DNA of 64,000 bases from Bacillus sp. CH140a_4T (GTDB lineage: Bacteria; Bacillota; Bacilli; Bacillales; Bacillaceae_G), in contig NZ_WBPF01000005.1 of NCBI RefSeq assembly GCF_008923725.1, forward strand, positions 336,058 through 400,057. Direction: 5' to 3'. The position numbers and the translations under genes were made by a program. Below the pieces are notes generated by a model. It did no database searches. It was not told the DNA's origin and saw only the letters and a program-made list of their open reading frames with translations. Positions 28,390 to 37,602 of this stretch are shown piece by piece; positions within the stretch are counted from its first letter, which is position 1, and each line of letters opens with the position of its first letter.

Positions 28390-30030
28390 CTATGATTGTG
28401 TAATCTTATTAGAAACAAGTAATTTTTCAATGCATTTCGGCAACATATCTAATAATGTTTCAAATGCGTAATTTACATCTAGACGTTCTGTCCATTGATG
28501 GGCATCTTTTCCTACCGGCCCCATATTTAATACTGGAACGTCAAACTCTTCTAGTTCCTGAAGCGGAATCGAGTAACCTTTATCCCATAATGGCATATTG
28601 TCTACGAGTGAACTCATTGAATCTAGTGGATTCTGTAAGCCGACATAGCTCAAATCTGAAATTCCTCCAAAATAATTTTGGTTTTCAAATGTAATGTTAT
28701 GATTGTAGTGTGCATACTTTTCCATTTCTGCAACTACTTCTTTAATTAACGGGTTGTTGCGTGAACTTACAGCTGGATAATATGGTGGAGCAAAGAAAAG
28801 TACAATCATCGGCGCCTTTTCTTTACATAAAATAGCTAGTTTATCTACTAAATCAATCGTTACCGCACGATCATCTTTCTCTTCTCTATTTTTTATTATA
28901 CTAGATTGAATATCGTCTATTTTCGCTTGCCCATGTTGTTCAATTGCATAAGCGATAAGCTCTTCATAGGTTAATACATTTACTTTCAGATTAGGCGGTA
29001 TAAACGGATTATATTTAGAAAAACGATATGCTTGCTTTTCATATGATTCTTCTATTTTCTCTGCTACTTTCGTTACTTTTTGACGTAACAATGAAACGAC
29101 ATCTGTCATTGATTTTTCTAGTAAAAACAAATTAAATAATGTAACGGCACGATGCGGAATTTGGACAGAATAATCCTCCTTTAAGTCCCTTTGAAGTAAG
29201 TTAGTTGGCGGAGGGCTCGCTTCCCCTTCTACAATATCACAAAGGTCTGTATTCAACTCTAATTCTGCTGTTATTAATGAAGCCATATAACTCCCATTTA
29301 AGCCTGCAAATGGTTCACCTACATGTGTCTCTTTTCCGTAGCAAAGAAAACCAGGTAACACTTTACCAATAGAACCAGTGTAAATATACTTATTTTGGTC
29401 ACCAGGATGTCGTGAAAACATAGGTTCTGAATTTAAGACTGTTTTATAATTTAAATCGTGTTCTCTTGCTAAATCTAATAATCTCGGAACAGCCGCCCTC
29501 ATCCCCACCGAATTCACTTCTTCATCTGGAACCGCCAATAAAAGAACATTCCCATCAAATCTTCCATCACAAGCTTGCTCAATCATTGCCATTTGTAATG
29601 CGAGGCCGCATTTCATATCCATTGTTCCTCTACCAAATAGCCAATCTCCTTGTTCTATATCTTCACGTACATGGTCTGGTAGTTCATCTTTATGAGAATA
29701 AAACATAGACGTTAACTTTTTAGGATTAAATGCATCTTCTTTCCACACTCCATAATCTTGTACATCTACAACATCAAAGTGACTAACTAGAATTACGGTG
29801 TTTTTTGTACTATCGCTTTTCTTTACAAGGGCTGTAACAAAATATCGTCCGTCCCCAGTCGGATTTTTTTGCAAATGATGCGGGTTTTCTTTGAAGTACT
29901 GTAAATCAGATAATTGTTCCACAACAAAGTCTGGCAATATCACTTCAGCTTCTGTACCTGTAATACTAGGAATTTCAACAAGACTGCTTAATAATTGAAT
30001 CAATTGTTCTTTTGATTGCCACTTTGACAT
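28390..30030 (-). CDS. rocB: M20-family hydrolase, arginine utilisation protein RocB-like
   Basis: 546-residue metallohydrolase. VSHFDVVDV (about 92-100), the bridging-Asp motif GRGTMDMKCGLALQMAMIEQ (about 141-160) and the catalytic-Glu motif PDEEVNSVGMRAA (about 178-190) give the M20 zinc site. Length and N-terminal WQSKEQLIQLLSSLVEIPSITGTE match RocB, encoded with arginine catabolism genes in Bacillus, whose exact reaction is not well established. Start 30030 has AGGGGG 7 bases upstream. It lies downstream of an IclR regulator gene on the same strand and next to a RocE-like permease. Confidence 0.85.
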   Translation of the reverse strand: MSKWQSKEQLIQLLSSLVEIPSITGTEAEVILPDFVVEQLSDLQYFKENPHHLQKNPTGDGRYFVTALVKKSDSTKNTVILVSHFDVVDVQDYGVWKEDAFNPKKLTSMFYSHKDELPDHVREDIEQGDWLFGRGTMDMKCGLALQMAMIEQACDGRFDGNVLLLAVPDEEVNSVGMRAAVPRLLDLAREHDLNYKTVLNSEPMFSRHPGDQNKYIYTGSIGKVLPGFLCYGKETHVGEPFAGLNGSYMASLITAELELNTDLCDIVEGEASPPPTNLLQRDLKEDYSVQIPHRAVTLFNLFLLEKSMTDVVSLLRQKVTKVAEKIEESYEKQAYRFSKYNPFIPPNLKVNVLTYEELIAYAIEQHGQAKIDDIQSSIIKNREEKDDRAVTIDLVDKLAILCKEKAPMIVLFFAPPYYPAVSSRNNPLIKEVVAEMEKYAHYNHNITFENQNYFGGISDLSYVGLQNPLDSMSSLVDNMPLWDKGYSIPLQELEEFDVPVLNMGPVGKDAHQWTERLDVNYAFETLLDMLPKCIEKLLVSNKITQS

Positions 30031-30105
30031 ATAAATCCCCCTATTTTTCCGCATTATGAAAACGAATTCCAGTATATGAATAAAAAATGACGACAGTTAT
30101 CAAAA

Positions 30106-30855
30106 TTATAGTTCTGATGTACTGCCGATTTTTATTGATATTTCATGAGCTGCTTGTTTTACCTTACTAATAAGAAAAGATAGTCGATCATCATTAATGC
30201 GATGACTAATTAACCCAACACTTAATGCTCCTACTACTTTATGATTAAATCCGATAATAGGTGCAGCTACTGAAGCCGTCCCTTCTGTTTTTTCACCATA
30301 ACTTACCGCATATCCTTCATTTCTTATTTGCTTTATTTGCTCTAAAAGAATGCGCTTTTGTTCTGGTAAAGAAGAAAGTAAATGTTCTACAATATGTTCC
30401 ATTTCATTCGTTTTCATATTGGCAAGCATCGTTTTATTTGCAGCGCCAATTGAAAGTGGAATCTGTTCTCCTAGATTATCGATAACTCGAATTGTTAAAG
30501 GACTATCAATTCTTTCAATGATAATAGAATGCGTTCCATTTGGAATGTTCAAATACACACTTTCTTCTACTTCAGCAGCCAAACGTTTCATCGCTTCTCT
30601 TGCAACTGATCTGTAGTCTACTTTCTCCAATTGTCGTAATCCTATTTCCATCCACATTGGCCCAATTTTGTACTGCTTCGTTTCTGAAATTTGCGTAACT
30701 AACCCATGCTCGATTAGAGAATTAAGTAATCTATGTACTGTACTAACTGGGAGATGTGTCCTGTCCGCTATATCAGAAATAGCCCAATACTCTTTTTCAT
30801 TAGTAGAATTTAACAACTTTATTATACTTATCGCTCGATCAATGGACTGTACCAT
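30106..30855 (-). CDS. IclR-family transcriptional regulator
   Basis: 249-residue regulator: N-terminal winged helix (YWAISDIADRTHLPVSTVHRLLNSLIEHGLV, about 23-53) and the IclR effector domain (about 75-245; EGTASVAAPIIGFNHKVVGALSVGL). It lies between the RocB-like gene (same strand) and the divergent RocE-like permease, so it probably controls both; the classical Bacillus RocR is instead an NtrC-type activator, making this a different wiring. Confidence 0.9.
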   Translation of the reverse strand: MVQSIDRAISIIKLLNSTNEKEYWAISDIADRTHLPVSTVHRLLNSLIEHGLVTQISETKQYKIGPMWMEIGLRQLEKVDYRSVAREAMKRLAAEVEESVYLNIPNGTHSIIIERIDSPLTIRVIDNLGEQIPLSIGAANKTMLANMKTNEMEHIVEHLLSSLPEQKRILLEQIKQIRNEGYAVSYGEKTEGTASVAAPIIGFNHKVVGALSVGLISHRINDDRLSFLISKVKQAAHEISIKIGSTSEL

Positions 30856-31053
30856 AACTCACCTCAACTTGACTTGTAATATGTTAGTACGCTCAATTAC
30901 CTATCAATTTAACAAAAATTCAAAATGAAATCAATCTATTTATTAAATTTTCTAAAAATAAAAATATGTCGCTAATAATAAATTGAAAGCGCGAACAAAA
31001 AAATATTGACTTTTCTTTTTAATTATCTGAAAATTATAACAAGATTTCACATC

Positions 31054-31078
31054 ACGGAATACATTCCATAATACGGAA
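31054..31078. promoter_or_regulatory. Candidate IclR operator
   Basis: GGAAT-AC-ATTCC (31056-31067) is a perfect short dyad, and ACGGAA occurs twice (31054-31059 and 31073-31078), between the IclR gene and the permease, 45-70 bp before the permease start. Confidence 0.4.
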
Positions 31079-31122
31079 AAACATCGAACTTCATTCTATC
31101 AACTACGAAAGTGAGGAAAACA

Positions 31123-32547
31123 ATGACGCAAGTAAGTAATACAAACAATGAATTAAAACGAACGATGAAAAGTAGACACTTATTCATGATTGCACTCGGT
31201 GGTGTGATTGGAACGGGGTTATTTAACGGATCTGGTTTTATTATAAGTCAAGCTGGACCCGGTGGATCCGTACTTGCCTTTATGGCTGGTGGATTATTAA
31301 TGTATTTCGTTATGCTTTGTCTTGGTGAACTTGCTGTAGCCATGCCTGTTTCAGGTTCTTTTCAGGAATATGCAACTAAGTTCATCAATCCTGCAACTGG
31401 CTTTACAATCGGGTGGTTGTATTGGTTAAGTTGGGCGAATACGACCGGTCTTGAATTTACAACTGCCGGCATTACAATGCAGCGCTGGTTTCCTGATATT
31501 CCCGTCTGGGTTTGGTGTTTAATATTTGGCGTTACAATCTTCACTATTAACGCATTATCTGCTCGTAGTTATGCAGAAACAGAATTTTGGTTTTCAAGTA
31601 TAAAAGTATCTGCCATTATAGCTTTTATTATCCTTGGCGGCGCCGCTATGTTCGGTTTTATTGATTTAAAAGGCGACGAACCAGCCCCATTATTATCAAA
31701 TTTCGTAAATCATGGCGGTTTATTCCCAAATGGACTTGCAGCTATCCTATTAACAATGGTTACAGTCAATTATTCCTTCCAAGGCACAGAACTTGTCGGA
31801 ATCGCAGCAGGTGAAAGTGAAGATCCAGCAAAAACTTTACCTCGTTCTATTAGAAATATTATATGGCGCACAATGTTTTTCTTCGTCTTAGCAATCTTTG
31901 TTCTTGTTGCTTTAATTCCTTGGGAAGAAGCAGGATTAACAAAGAGCCCATTCGTTGCTGTTTTTGATAATATCGGTATTCCATATGCAGCTGATATTAT
32001 GAACTTTGTTATTCTTACTGCTGTTCTTTCTGTCGCAAACTCAGGACTGTACGCTGCAACACGCATGCTTTGGTCATTATCAAAAAATGAAATGGCTCCT
32101 GCCTTTCTAAAGAAATTATCATCACGAGGAATCCCTTTAAACGCTTTAATTTTGACAATTTCTATTTCTGCTTTTTCTCTTTTAACAAGCGTCGTAGCTG
32201 CTGAAACAGTTTACTTATGGCTAATTTCCATTTCTGGCGTCATAACAATCATTGTTTGGATGTCAATTTGTGTCTCTCAATTCTTTTTCCGTAAACATTA
32301 TTTAGCCGAAGGTGGAAGATTAGAAGACTTAAAATTTAAAACTCCACTTTATCCACTTGTACCTATTCTTGGTTTTGGATTGTATGGCATTATATTAATC
32401 AGTCTTATCTTTATTCCTGAACAACGACTTGGAATCTATTGCACTGTACCATTTATCATCTTTTGCTACACCTACTATCACTTTAAAGTTAAGAAAAGAA
32501 TTGCTACTAACACTCGTAGTGAAACTAAAATTAGCGAGACTATGTAA
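31123..32547 (+). CDS. rocE: Amino acid permease, RocE-like
   Basis: 474-residue APC-superfamily permease with 12 TM segments. It closely follows the RocE pattern: KSRHLFMIALGGVIGTGLF (about 18-36), PVSGSFQEYATKFINPATGF, AGESEDPAKTLPRSI (about 231-245), GIPYAADIMNFVILTAVLSVANSGLYA and EDLKFKTPLYPLVPILG. Probably imports arginine/ornithine or a related amino acid. Start 31123 has GTGAGG 6 bases upstream; the GTG at 31111 is part of that site. Confidence 0.88.
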   Translation: MTQVSNTNNELKRTMKSRHLFMIALGGVIGTGLFNGSGFIISQAGPGGSVLAFMAGGLLMYFVMLCLGELAVAMPVSGSFQEYATKFINPATGFTIGWLYWLSWANTTGLEFTTAGITMQRWFPDIPVWVWCLIFGVTIFTINALSARSYAETEFWFSSIKVSAIIAFIILGGAAMFGFIDLKGDEPAPLLSNFVNHGGLFPNGLAAILLTMVTVNYSFQGTELVGIAAGESEDPAKTLPRSIRNIIWRTMFFFVLAIFVLVALIPWEEAGLTKSPFVAVFDNIGIPYAADIMNFVILTAVLSVANSGLYAATRMLWSLSKNEMAPAFLKKLSSRGIPLNALILTISISAFSLLTSVVAAETVYLWLISISGVITIIVWMSICVSQFFFRKHYLAEGGRLEDLKFKTPLYPLVPILGFGLYGIILISLIFIPEQRLGIYCTVPFIIFCYTYYHFKVKKRIATNTRSETKISETM

Positions 32548-32563
32548 TACTATACTTATATTT

Positions 32564-32600
32564 AAGACCGCACATGGCTTTCAATTCATGTGCGGTCTTT
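32564..32600 (+). terminator. Terminator downstream of the permease
   Basis: AAGACCGCACATG (32564-32576) pairs with CATGTGCGGTCTT (32587-32599), followed by TTT. The rest of the 301-bp gap to the next gene (to 32848) shows no supported feature. Confidence 0.85.
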
Positions 32601-32848
32601 TATCATTGTAACTTGTTCTATTCCCTTTTCATTCATTACCTCATACGAGTCAGTATTACTATACACCCTTACTTGGATTGCAAGTTCTTTGAAGAGTGAT
32701 ATCAATTTCCATAATGTAGTAAATACCACAATACTAATAATTGGAATTTTTTACTTTTTATACGTTATTAATTTTCCTTACTATTACTGTTTTGATATAT
32801 TGAATATATAACGCTTAAAAATATTAAAATAGACAGGAGTTATCTACG

Positions 32849-33196
32849 ATGATAAAAGGTTTCGGGGGAATATTTTGGAGAACTAACAATCTTGATGTTA
32901 TAAAAAAATGGTACAGTGCAGTGTTGAAAATTGAAATAGCAGATTGGAATGGGACTGTGATTAAACCCCAATTAGGAAATGAGACTATTTTTTCTTTCTT
33001 TACCGAAAATGATAATTATTTTCCAATAGAACAGCAAGTGATGTTAAATTTTGAAGTACATAATTTAAATGAGACTATTCAGCATCTTGAACATATTGGT
33101 GTACCTCTTGAAAAGAAAGAAGAAACTAGTGAGTTCGGAAAGTTTATTTGGATTAAAGATCCTGAAGGTCGTCTAATTGAGCTTTGGGAGAAATAA
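32849..33196 (+). CDS. VOC-superfamily (glyoxalase/bleomycin-resistance fold) protein
   Basis: 115-residue single VOC-domain protein, typical size for glyoxalase-like dimers. It begins GFGGIFWRTNNLDVIKKWYSAVLKIEI and ends FIWIKDPEGRLIELWEK, with the terminal Glu metal-ligand motif. AGGAG lies 11 bases before the ATG. Function unknown. Confidence 0.85.
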   Translation: MIKGFGGIFWRTNNLDVIKKWYSAVLKIEIADWNGTVIKPQLGNETIFSFFTENDNYFPIEQQVMLNFEVHNLNETIQHLEHIGVPLEKKEETSEFGKFIWIKDPEGRLIELWEK

Positions 33197-33256
33197 TGGA
33201 TTGTAATCCTTGTTTTTTAGATTCTATCCCCTGCCCATCAACTTTAGAATATTTAC

Positions 33257-33288
33257 AAAAAGCTATTCTTACGAAAAAATAGCTTTTT
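33257..33288 (+). terminator. Terminator of the VOC gene
   Basis: AAAAAGCTATT (33257-33267) pairs with AATAGCTTTTT (33278-33288), followed by T. The 385-bp gap 33197-33581 otherwise holds only this, the terminator at 33530-33568 and AT-rich sequence. Confidence 0.75.
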
Positions 33289-33529
33289 TCTTATTTTCAA
33301 ATATTATTCTGCAATTAATTTTGTACTATAATCCCCTTTGCTATTAATTTTCGGTAGATTTATGAACAGTCATAATAATATATAGAAAATTCATAACGCC
33401 TCAAATTGTTAACATAATATATTTATGGTTATCTTATATTTATACTTGAGTACGAGCATTTCCTAATCCTCTGCGATTACACTTTAAATTTTTAAGTTTT
33501 CTTCTTATCAGACATGTATTATTTAAACA

Positions 33530-33568
33530 AAAACTCCCCTTACATCGAAATTGATTAAGGGGAGTTTT
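33530..33568 (-). terminator. Terminator of the desaturase gene
   Basis: AAAACTCCCCTT (33530-33541) pairs with AAGGGGAGTTTT (33557-33568), 12 bp. Confidence 0.85.
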
Positions 33569-33581
33569 ATATACGATAAAA

Positions 33582-34613
33582 TTATAGTTCAGATTTCACT
33601 CGAACAGAAACATTGTTTTTAATTATTTTTTTGAACTCTTTAAAACTAACAAAATTGTTACTTTCCTCATCCCAAAGACGGAAGCGGAGTGATCGTAAGC
33701 TTGTAGCAAGAGTAATCGTTGGTACATTTTTTAACGGAAGCGTATTATTGTGTGCCTCTTCTAGTTTATAGTTAGGTACTCTTGGACTTAAATGGTGAAC
33801 ATGATGGAATCCAATATTACCAGTTAGAAATTGCAAGATTTTTGGAAGTTTATAAAATGAACTTCCTTCCACTGCCGCTTTCACATATTCCCATTCTTTA
33901 TCTTCTTCAAAATAAGAATCCTCGAATGTATGTTGTACGTAAAACAGCCAAATCCCTACTGAACCTGCTATTAAGAATATCGTACCATGTACTAACAGAA
34001 ACGATTGCCACCCAATTGCCCAGCAAAGTATTGCTACTACAGCAACGATTATAATATTCGTCAAATAAGTATTCATACGTTCTTTCTGTCTAGCACCTTT
34101 TCGGTTAAATCTATTTTTAAGCAAGAAAACATAAATTGGTCCTAATCCAAACATAACGAATGGATTACGATATAAGCGATATGCTAAACGAAGTCTAAAT
34201 GGCGCAGCTACATATTCATCCACTGTAAGCGTCCAAATATCTCCTGTACCTCGCTTATCCAAATTACCACTTGTAGCGTGATGGATAGCATGCTCATGTC
34301 CCCATTGATCAAATGGGAATAACGTTAACACACCCATACATGTCCCTACTATTCTATTGGTAGGTCGACTTTTAAAGAATGAATAATGGGTACAATCATG
34401 AAAAATTATGAAAATTCGCGTCATAAAACCAGCAGCTAATAGCGATGGAACTAAAGCTAACAGATAAGAAACAGACAAACTTTTATAAGCAAGATACCAT
34501 AAAATAATAAATGGCACGACTGTGTTAATAAGTTGCCACACACTTTTTTTAATCGTTGATTTTTCATATGGAGCAACTTGTTTTTTTAAATTTTTAGTAT
34601 TTTCTAATGTCAT
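33582..34613 (-). CDS. des: Membrane fatty-acid desaturase (acyl-lipid, Des type)
   Basis: 343-residue membrane enzyme that introduces a double bond into phospholipid acyl chains using O2 and a di-iron site. The three histidine boxes are HDCTHYSF (about 72-79), HEHAIHHATSGN (about 105-116) and GFHHVHHLSPRVPNYKL (about 269-285). Four TM segments surround them. It resembles B. subtilis Des (delta-5); B. cereus has delta-5 and delta-10 paralogues, and I would favour DesA but cannot settle it. No DesK/DesR pair is adjacent. Upstream are three 11-bp-spaced CTTAC repeats shared with another gene in this window. Confidence 0.92.
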   Translation of the reverse strand: MTLENTKNLKKQVAPYEKSTIKKSVWQLINTVVPFIILWYLAYKSLSVSYLLALVPSLLAAGFMTRIFIIFHDCTHYSFFKSRPTNRIVGTCMGVLTLFPFDQWGHEHAIHHATSGNLDKRGTGDIWTLTVDEYVAAPFRLRLAYRLYRNPFVMFGLGPIYVFLLKNRFNRKGARQKERMNTYLTNIIIVAVVAILCWAIGWQSFLLVHGTIFLIAGSVGIWLFYVQHTFEDSYFEEDKEWEYVKAAVEGSSFYKLPKILQFLTGNIGFHHVHHLSPRVPNYKLEEAHNNTLPLKNVPTITLATSLRSLRFRLWDEESNNFVSFKEFKKIIKNNVSVRVKSEL

Positions 34614-34703
34614 TGTTCTAATTCCTTTCCTTTTTGTTGCTAATTCACATTATAGCATACTATTAGTATCAGGTGTTAAAAGTAGATGTAATAAATATTA
34701 TAT

Positions 34704-34750
34704 ATTATAAAAATCTCTTTTTTCTTACTCATTACTTACAAATTACTTAC
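34704..34750 (-). promoter_or_regulatory. des promoter with three 11-bp-spaced GTAAG repeats
   Basis: On the plus strand CTTAC occurs at 34724, 34735 and 34746, an exact 11-bp period, preceded by CTCTTTTTTC (34715-34724). Read on the minus strand these are GTAAG repeats ending 14 bp before TATAAT (34709-34704), so the array occupies the -35 region and upstream, as for activation by an OmpR/PhoB-family response regulator. The same architecture occurs at 59984-60030. Confidence 0.65.
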
Positions 34751-34860
34751 GGCCAAAAAGGCTTCTATAATTGGACTGATGGATCATTTCATTTATAATA
34801 AAGACATCTATTTTTTCCAATAAATATATAAAAAAAACAAAGAACTTTTTCACAAGAAGA

Positions 34861-34906
34861 AAAGAGCTGCCACAAGTCAGGTTTCACCGACTTATGACAG
34901 CTCCTC
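34861..34906 (-). terminator. Terminator of the inhA3-like gene
   Basis: GAGCTG..ACAAGTC and GACTT..CAGCTC arms (34864-34904) form an imperfect long stem; on the minus strand UUUUCUUCUUG follows. Confidence 0.75.
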
Positions 34907-34917
34907 TTCATTTTATT

Positions 34918-37302
34918 TTAGCGATGGATCCAAACTGCACCTGCAGACTTGTCTTCAGCTTGACCTACTACTTCAAACTTCAATCCAAGTTTCGGCAACT
35001 TACGTCCGGCATCTGGAATAACACTGTTGATGTATTGCTTAGAATCATCAAATTTCGCAACGCCTGGCAATCCTTTATAATCAAAGATACCGCGGGTTGG
35101 CGAATTTACTTTCCATGCTGGCGTTTGATCAAATGAGAATGCCGCATCGGCAATTTGATAACGCGTACTGCTCTTCACAGTTGGTTGTCCATTTAATGTT
35201 CCTACGATTGCCTCTGGATGAGAATCTACTACCCCAAGGAATCCTTCGCCTGGATGAACGCCTACCCAGTTATCTGTAAAGCTTTGATCCGCATACCATA
35301 CAACCATTCCTGTATTAAATACTGGACCACGTGCATGTTGTAGCGCCGTGTCAGACCCAGCGTAATTTCGCCACTCGATATAGTAGTTATGTTTTTTCTG
35401 TTCAAATCCGTTAGACACAGTAAATCCTTTTAGTGTCATTGCTGGCTGGCCTTCTGCATCATCAGAGAAAACAACTTTTCCATCTACAGTTAATGCTGCA
35501 TTGTCTAACGCAAATCCTTTATATGCTACTGCAATATCTGTTACATACTCAAATTGTAATTTTACTTTCTTTCCTTTGAATTGGCTTAAATCATATGATT
35601 TATCAACCCACTTACCATCCGTTGTATCTATTCCGGCTTTTACATCTTTTTCGCCCATTCTATCAATTCGCGTCTTCGTTCCATCTTCTGCAACCGCATT
35701 TACGTCAAGGAAATCATACTTCGCTTCCAGTTCATAAAATGCCTTATAATCAAACTTAGCATCCGTTGCAGTCGTTAAGTCAAATACTGGTGTCTCAAGT
35801 GTTGTATGAATGTCATTTCCTTTTGTGCTGTAATAAAACTTCTTACCAAATGCCGATTCGATATTTTTTATATCTTTGTCTGGCAAGTTAACACGAACGA
35901 TTCCTGGTCGTTTTGATTTTGTAACACTTTGATCTAAATATGTTGCAGTACCAATTCCCGTACGAAGTTTATCATAATCTACCTCGACGATATTCGCCCA
36001 GTTCCCCTTCATATTCTTTTGGAAAAACTCTTTATTTTGCGGTGAGAAACTTGTTGGCTCTGTTCCTGCAATTTTTCCAGCCCAGCTACCACCACTCATA
36101 AGAGACCATGATTCAACTGGTTCGCCTTGTCCTGAGTACTTTGTATCATATTCATCTGGTAAGCCTAAATCATGACCGTACTCATGTGCAAATACACCAA
36201 CTGCTCCGTCTTCAGGCTCAATTGTATAATCATATGCAGCCATCTTTCCGCCCCAGTTTGATACAGTAGATTTTGTACCATCAATCGCATATGGCTTCGA
36301 TCCTAGTTTTGAACGATGTGACCAAATCGCATCATCTTTCAATTTACCGCCGCCAGCTTCTTGACCCACGCCAGCATGTACAACCATTAAGTGGTCAATA
36401 ATTCCATCTGGCTCGTTTTTATTCCCATCACCATCTTGATCGTATTGATCAAATTGGTCATAGTCTGCTAAATTGATACCTTTTGCTACCGCTGCTTTTA
36501 ATGCTTCTTTCACAAAATCACGTGGGCCTAAAGGACCTTTGTTATCATGACCAGTCCCCGCATCCGCACCATAATCTGAAGCTTTTCCTGGAACAGTAAG
36601 CCATTCGGTTACAGTGCCATCAACTGTGTAGCTTCCGCCAGATTGCTCTTCATAATATTGTTTAAAAGTGTTAATCTTCGATCCATCAAATAACGTAAAT
36701 TGCTCATCACCAAATAACATTTTTTGATAATGTTCACGATTAAAGTCCTTAGAATACATGTAACCCGGCTCTTGATCAATATTATTATGCTTAAAATCGC
36801 TAAATTCTACGAGTAAAACAAGTACTTTATCTTTTCGGACAGCTCCATTGTACTCTTCTTGCTTCGCTGGTGTAGTAGGTACTTTTCCATTTAATTTTCT
36901 AGAATTCAACCCTGCATCTTGTCCAGCAACTGGTCCTACTTCAGGTTGCTGCGCCTGCTCATTTTCCTTCATTTTTGTATCTTTTACTTTTTTCATAAAA
37001 TCAGAAGCTTCTTGCGTAAGACTATCTCCTGTCAAGATTTCTTTCCCAGGGTTTTCCCCTTTCTTTTTCTCAACATATTTTTCGACAGCCTTTGATGTCT
37101 CAGCTTGTGATGCAGATTGATAAATTACTCCCCGTTGTTTCAGCGCTTCTGCCAAACGCTCATCTGGTATTAAATGCTCATCTATTGGTAGAGATGGTGG
37201 CGTATCAGCATACGCTGCATGACTTCCAAAAGTAAACGTACTACTTAGCACTGCCGCTGTTGCTAATACTGATAAAGGTTTTAGCTTCTTATTCTTTTTC
37301 AA
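34918..37302 (-). CDS. inhA3: Immune inhibitor A metalloprotease, InhA3-like (TTG start)
   Basis: Secreted zinc metalloprotease of peptidase family M6; InhA proteins cleave insect antimicrobial peptides and host matrix proteins. The 794-residue precursor has a signal peptide ending near HAAYADTPP (about residue 34), a propeptide, the zinc motif [14 protein letters not shown] (about 372-385) and Met-turn SLMSGGSW, then C-terminal beta domains. TTG at 37302 is the start: GGGGAGG lies 7 bases upstream, and the ATG at 37332 precedes this site. Assignment to InhA3 rather than InhA1/InhA2 rests on neighbours (desaturase, phosphatase). In B. cereus the three paralogues have different regulators; from memory inhA3 is NprR-linked, not shown here. 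Confidence 0.9.
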   Translation of the reverse strand: MKKNKKLKPLSVLATAAVLSSTFTFGSHAAYADTPPSLPIDEHLIPDERLAEALKQRGVIYQSASQAETSKAVEKYVEKKKGENPGKEILTGDSLTQEASDFMKKVKDTKMKENEQAQQPEVGPVAGQDAGLNSRKLNGKVPTTPAKQEEYNGAVRKDKVLVLLVEFSDFKHNNIDQEPGYMYSKDFNREHYQKMLFGDEQFTLFDGSKINTFKQYYEEQSGGSYTVDGTVTEWLTVPGKASDYGADAGTGHDNKGPLGPRDFVKEALKAAVAKGINLADYDQFDQYDQDGDGNKNEPDGIIDHLMVVHAGVGQEAGGGKLKDDAIWSHRSKLGSKPYAIDGTKSTVSNWGGKMAAYDYTIEPEDGAVGVFAHEYGHDLGLPDEYDTKYSGQGEPVESWSLMSGGSWAGKIAGTEPTSFSPQNKEFFQKNMKGNWANIVEVDYDKLRTGIGTATYLDQSVTKSKRPGIVRVNLPDKDIKNIESAFGKKFYYSTKGNDIHTTLETPVFDLTTATDAKFDYKAFYELEAKYDFLDVNAVAEDGTKTRIDRMGEKDVKAGIDTTDGKWVDKSYDLSQFKGKKVKLQFEYVTDIAVAYKGFALDNAALTVDGKVVFSDDAEGQPAMTLKGFTVSNGFEQKKHNYYIEWRNYAGSDTALQHARGPVFNTGMVVWYADQSFTDNWVGVHPGEGFLGVVDSHPEAIVGTLNGQPTVKSSTRYQIADAAFSFDQTPAWKVNSPTRGIFDYKGLPGVAKFDDSKQYINSVIPDAGRKLPKLGLKFEVVGQAEDKSAGAVWIHR

Positions 37303-37352
37303 TGTATTTCCTCCCCGATTGTTGAGAATCATCGTTTTTTATCGATAACAAC

Positions 37353-37381
37353 ATATTATTCGTTATAATGTGAATATTCAA
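37353..37381 (-). promoter_or_regulatory. Candidate inhA3 promoter
   Basis: Minus-strand TTGAAT (37381-37376), 17-bp spacer, TAATAT (37358-37353). ATTGTTGAGAA occurs on each side of it (37318-37328 and 37399-37409), possibly relevant to control. No clear PlcR box (TATGnAn4TnCATA) is seen. Confidence 0.4.
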
Positions 37382-37556
37382 TATTTTATCAACGTACAAT
37401 TGTTGAGAAATATTTTTATATAGGGTGAAAATATAAAATAAGAATACGCCTACTATTGCAAAATCCCCATTCAAAATAACTTATAAAACTTACAGAAAGT
37501 TTTTTGTAGAAACTACAATACTCTATACTCTTTTTTGAGTGAAATCTCATTTACAC

Positions 37557-37602
37557 AAAAAATGTCAATTCCTAAGTACTAGCTAAGGAATTGACATTTT
37601 TT
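37557..37602 (-). terminator. Terminator of the alkaline phosphatase gene
   Basis: AAAAAATGTCAATTCCT (37557-37573) pairs with AGGAATTGACATTTTTT (37586-37602), 17 bp, ending at the stop codon. Confidence 0.88.

Noticed and set aside
32590-32811. 73-residue hydrophobic plus-strand frame
   Set aside because: It starts inside the terminator of the permease gene, has no binding site and no recognisable sequence.
37303-37601. PlcR or NprR box at inhA3
   Set aside because: No sequence close enough to a known consensus could be found by eye.
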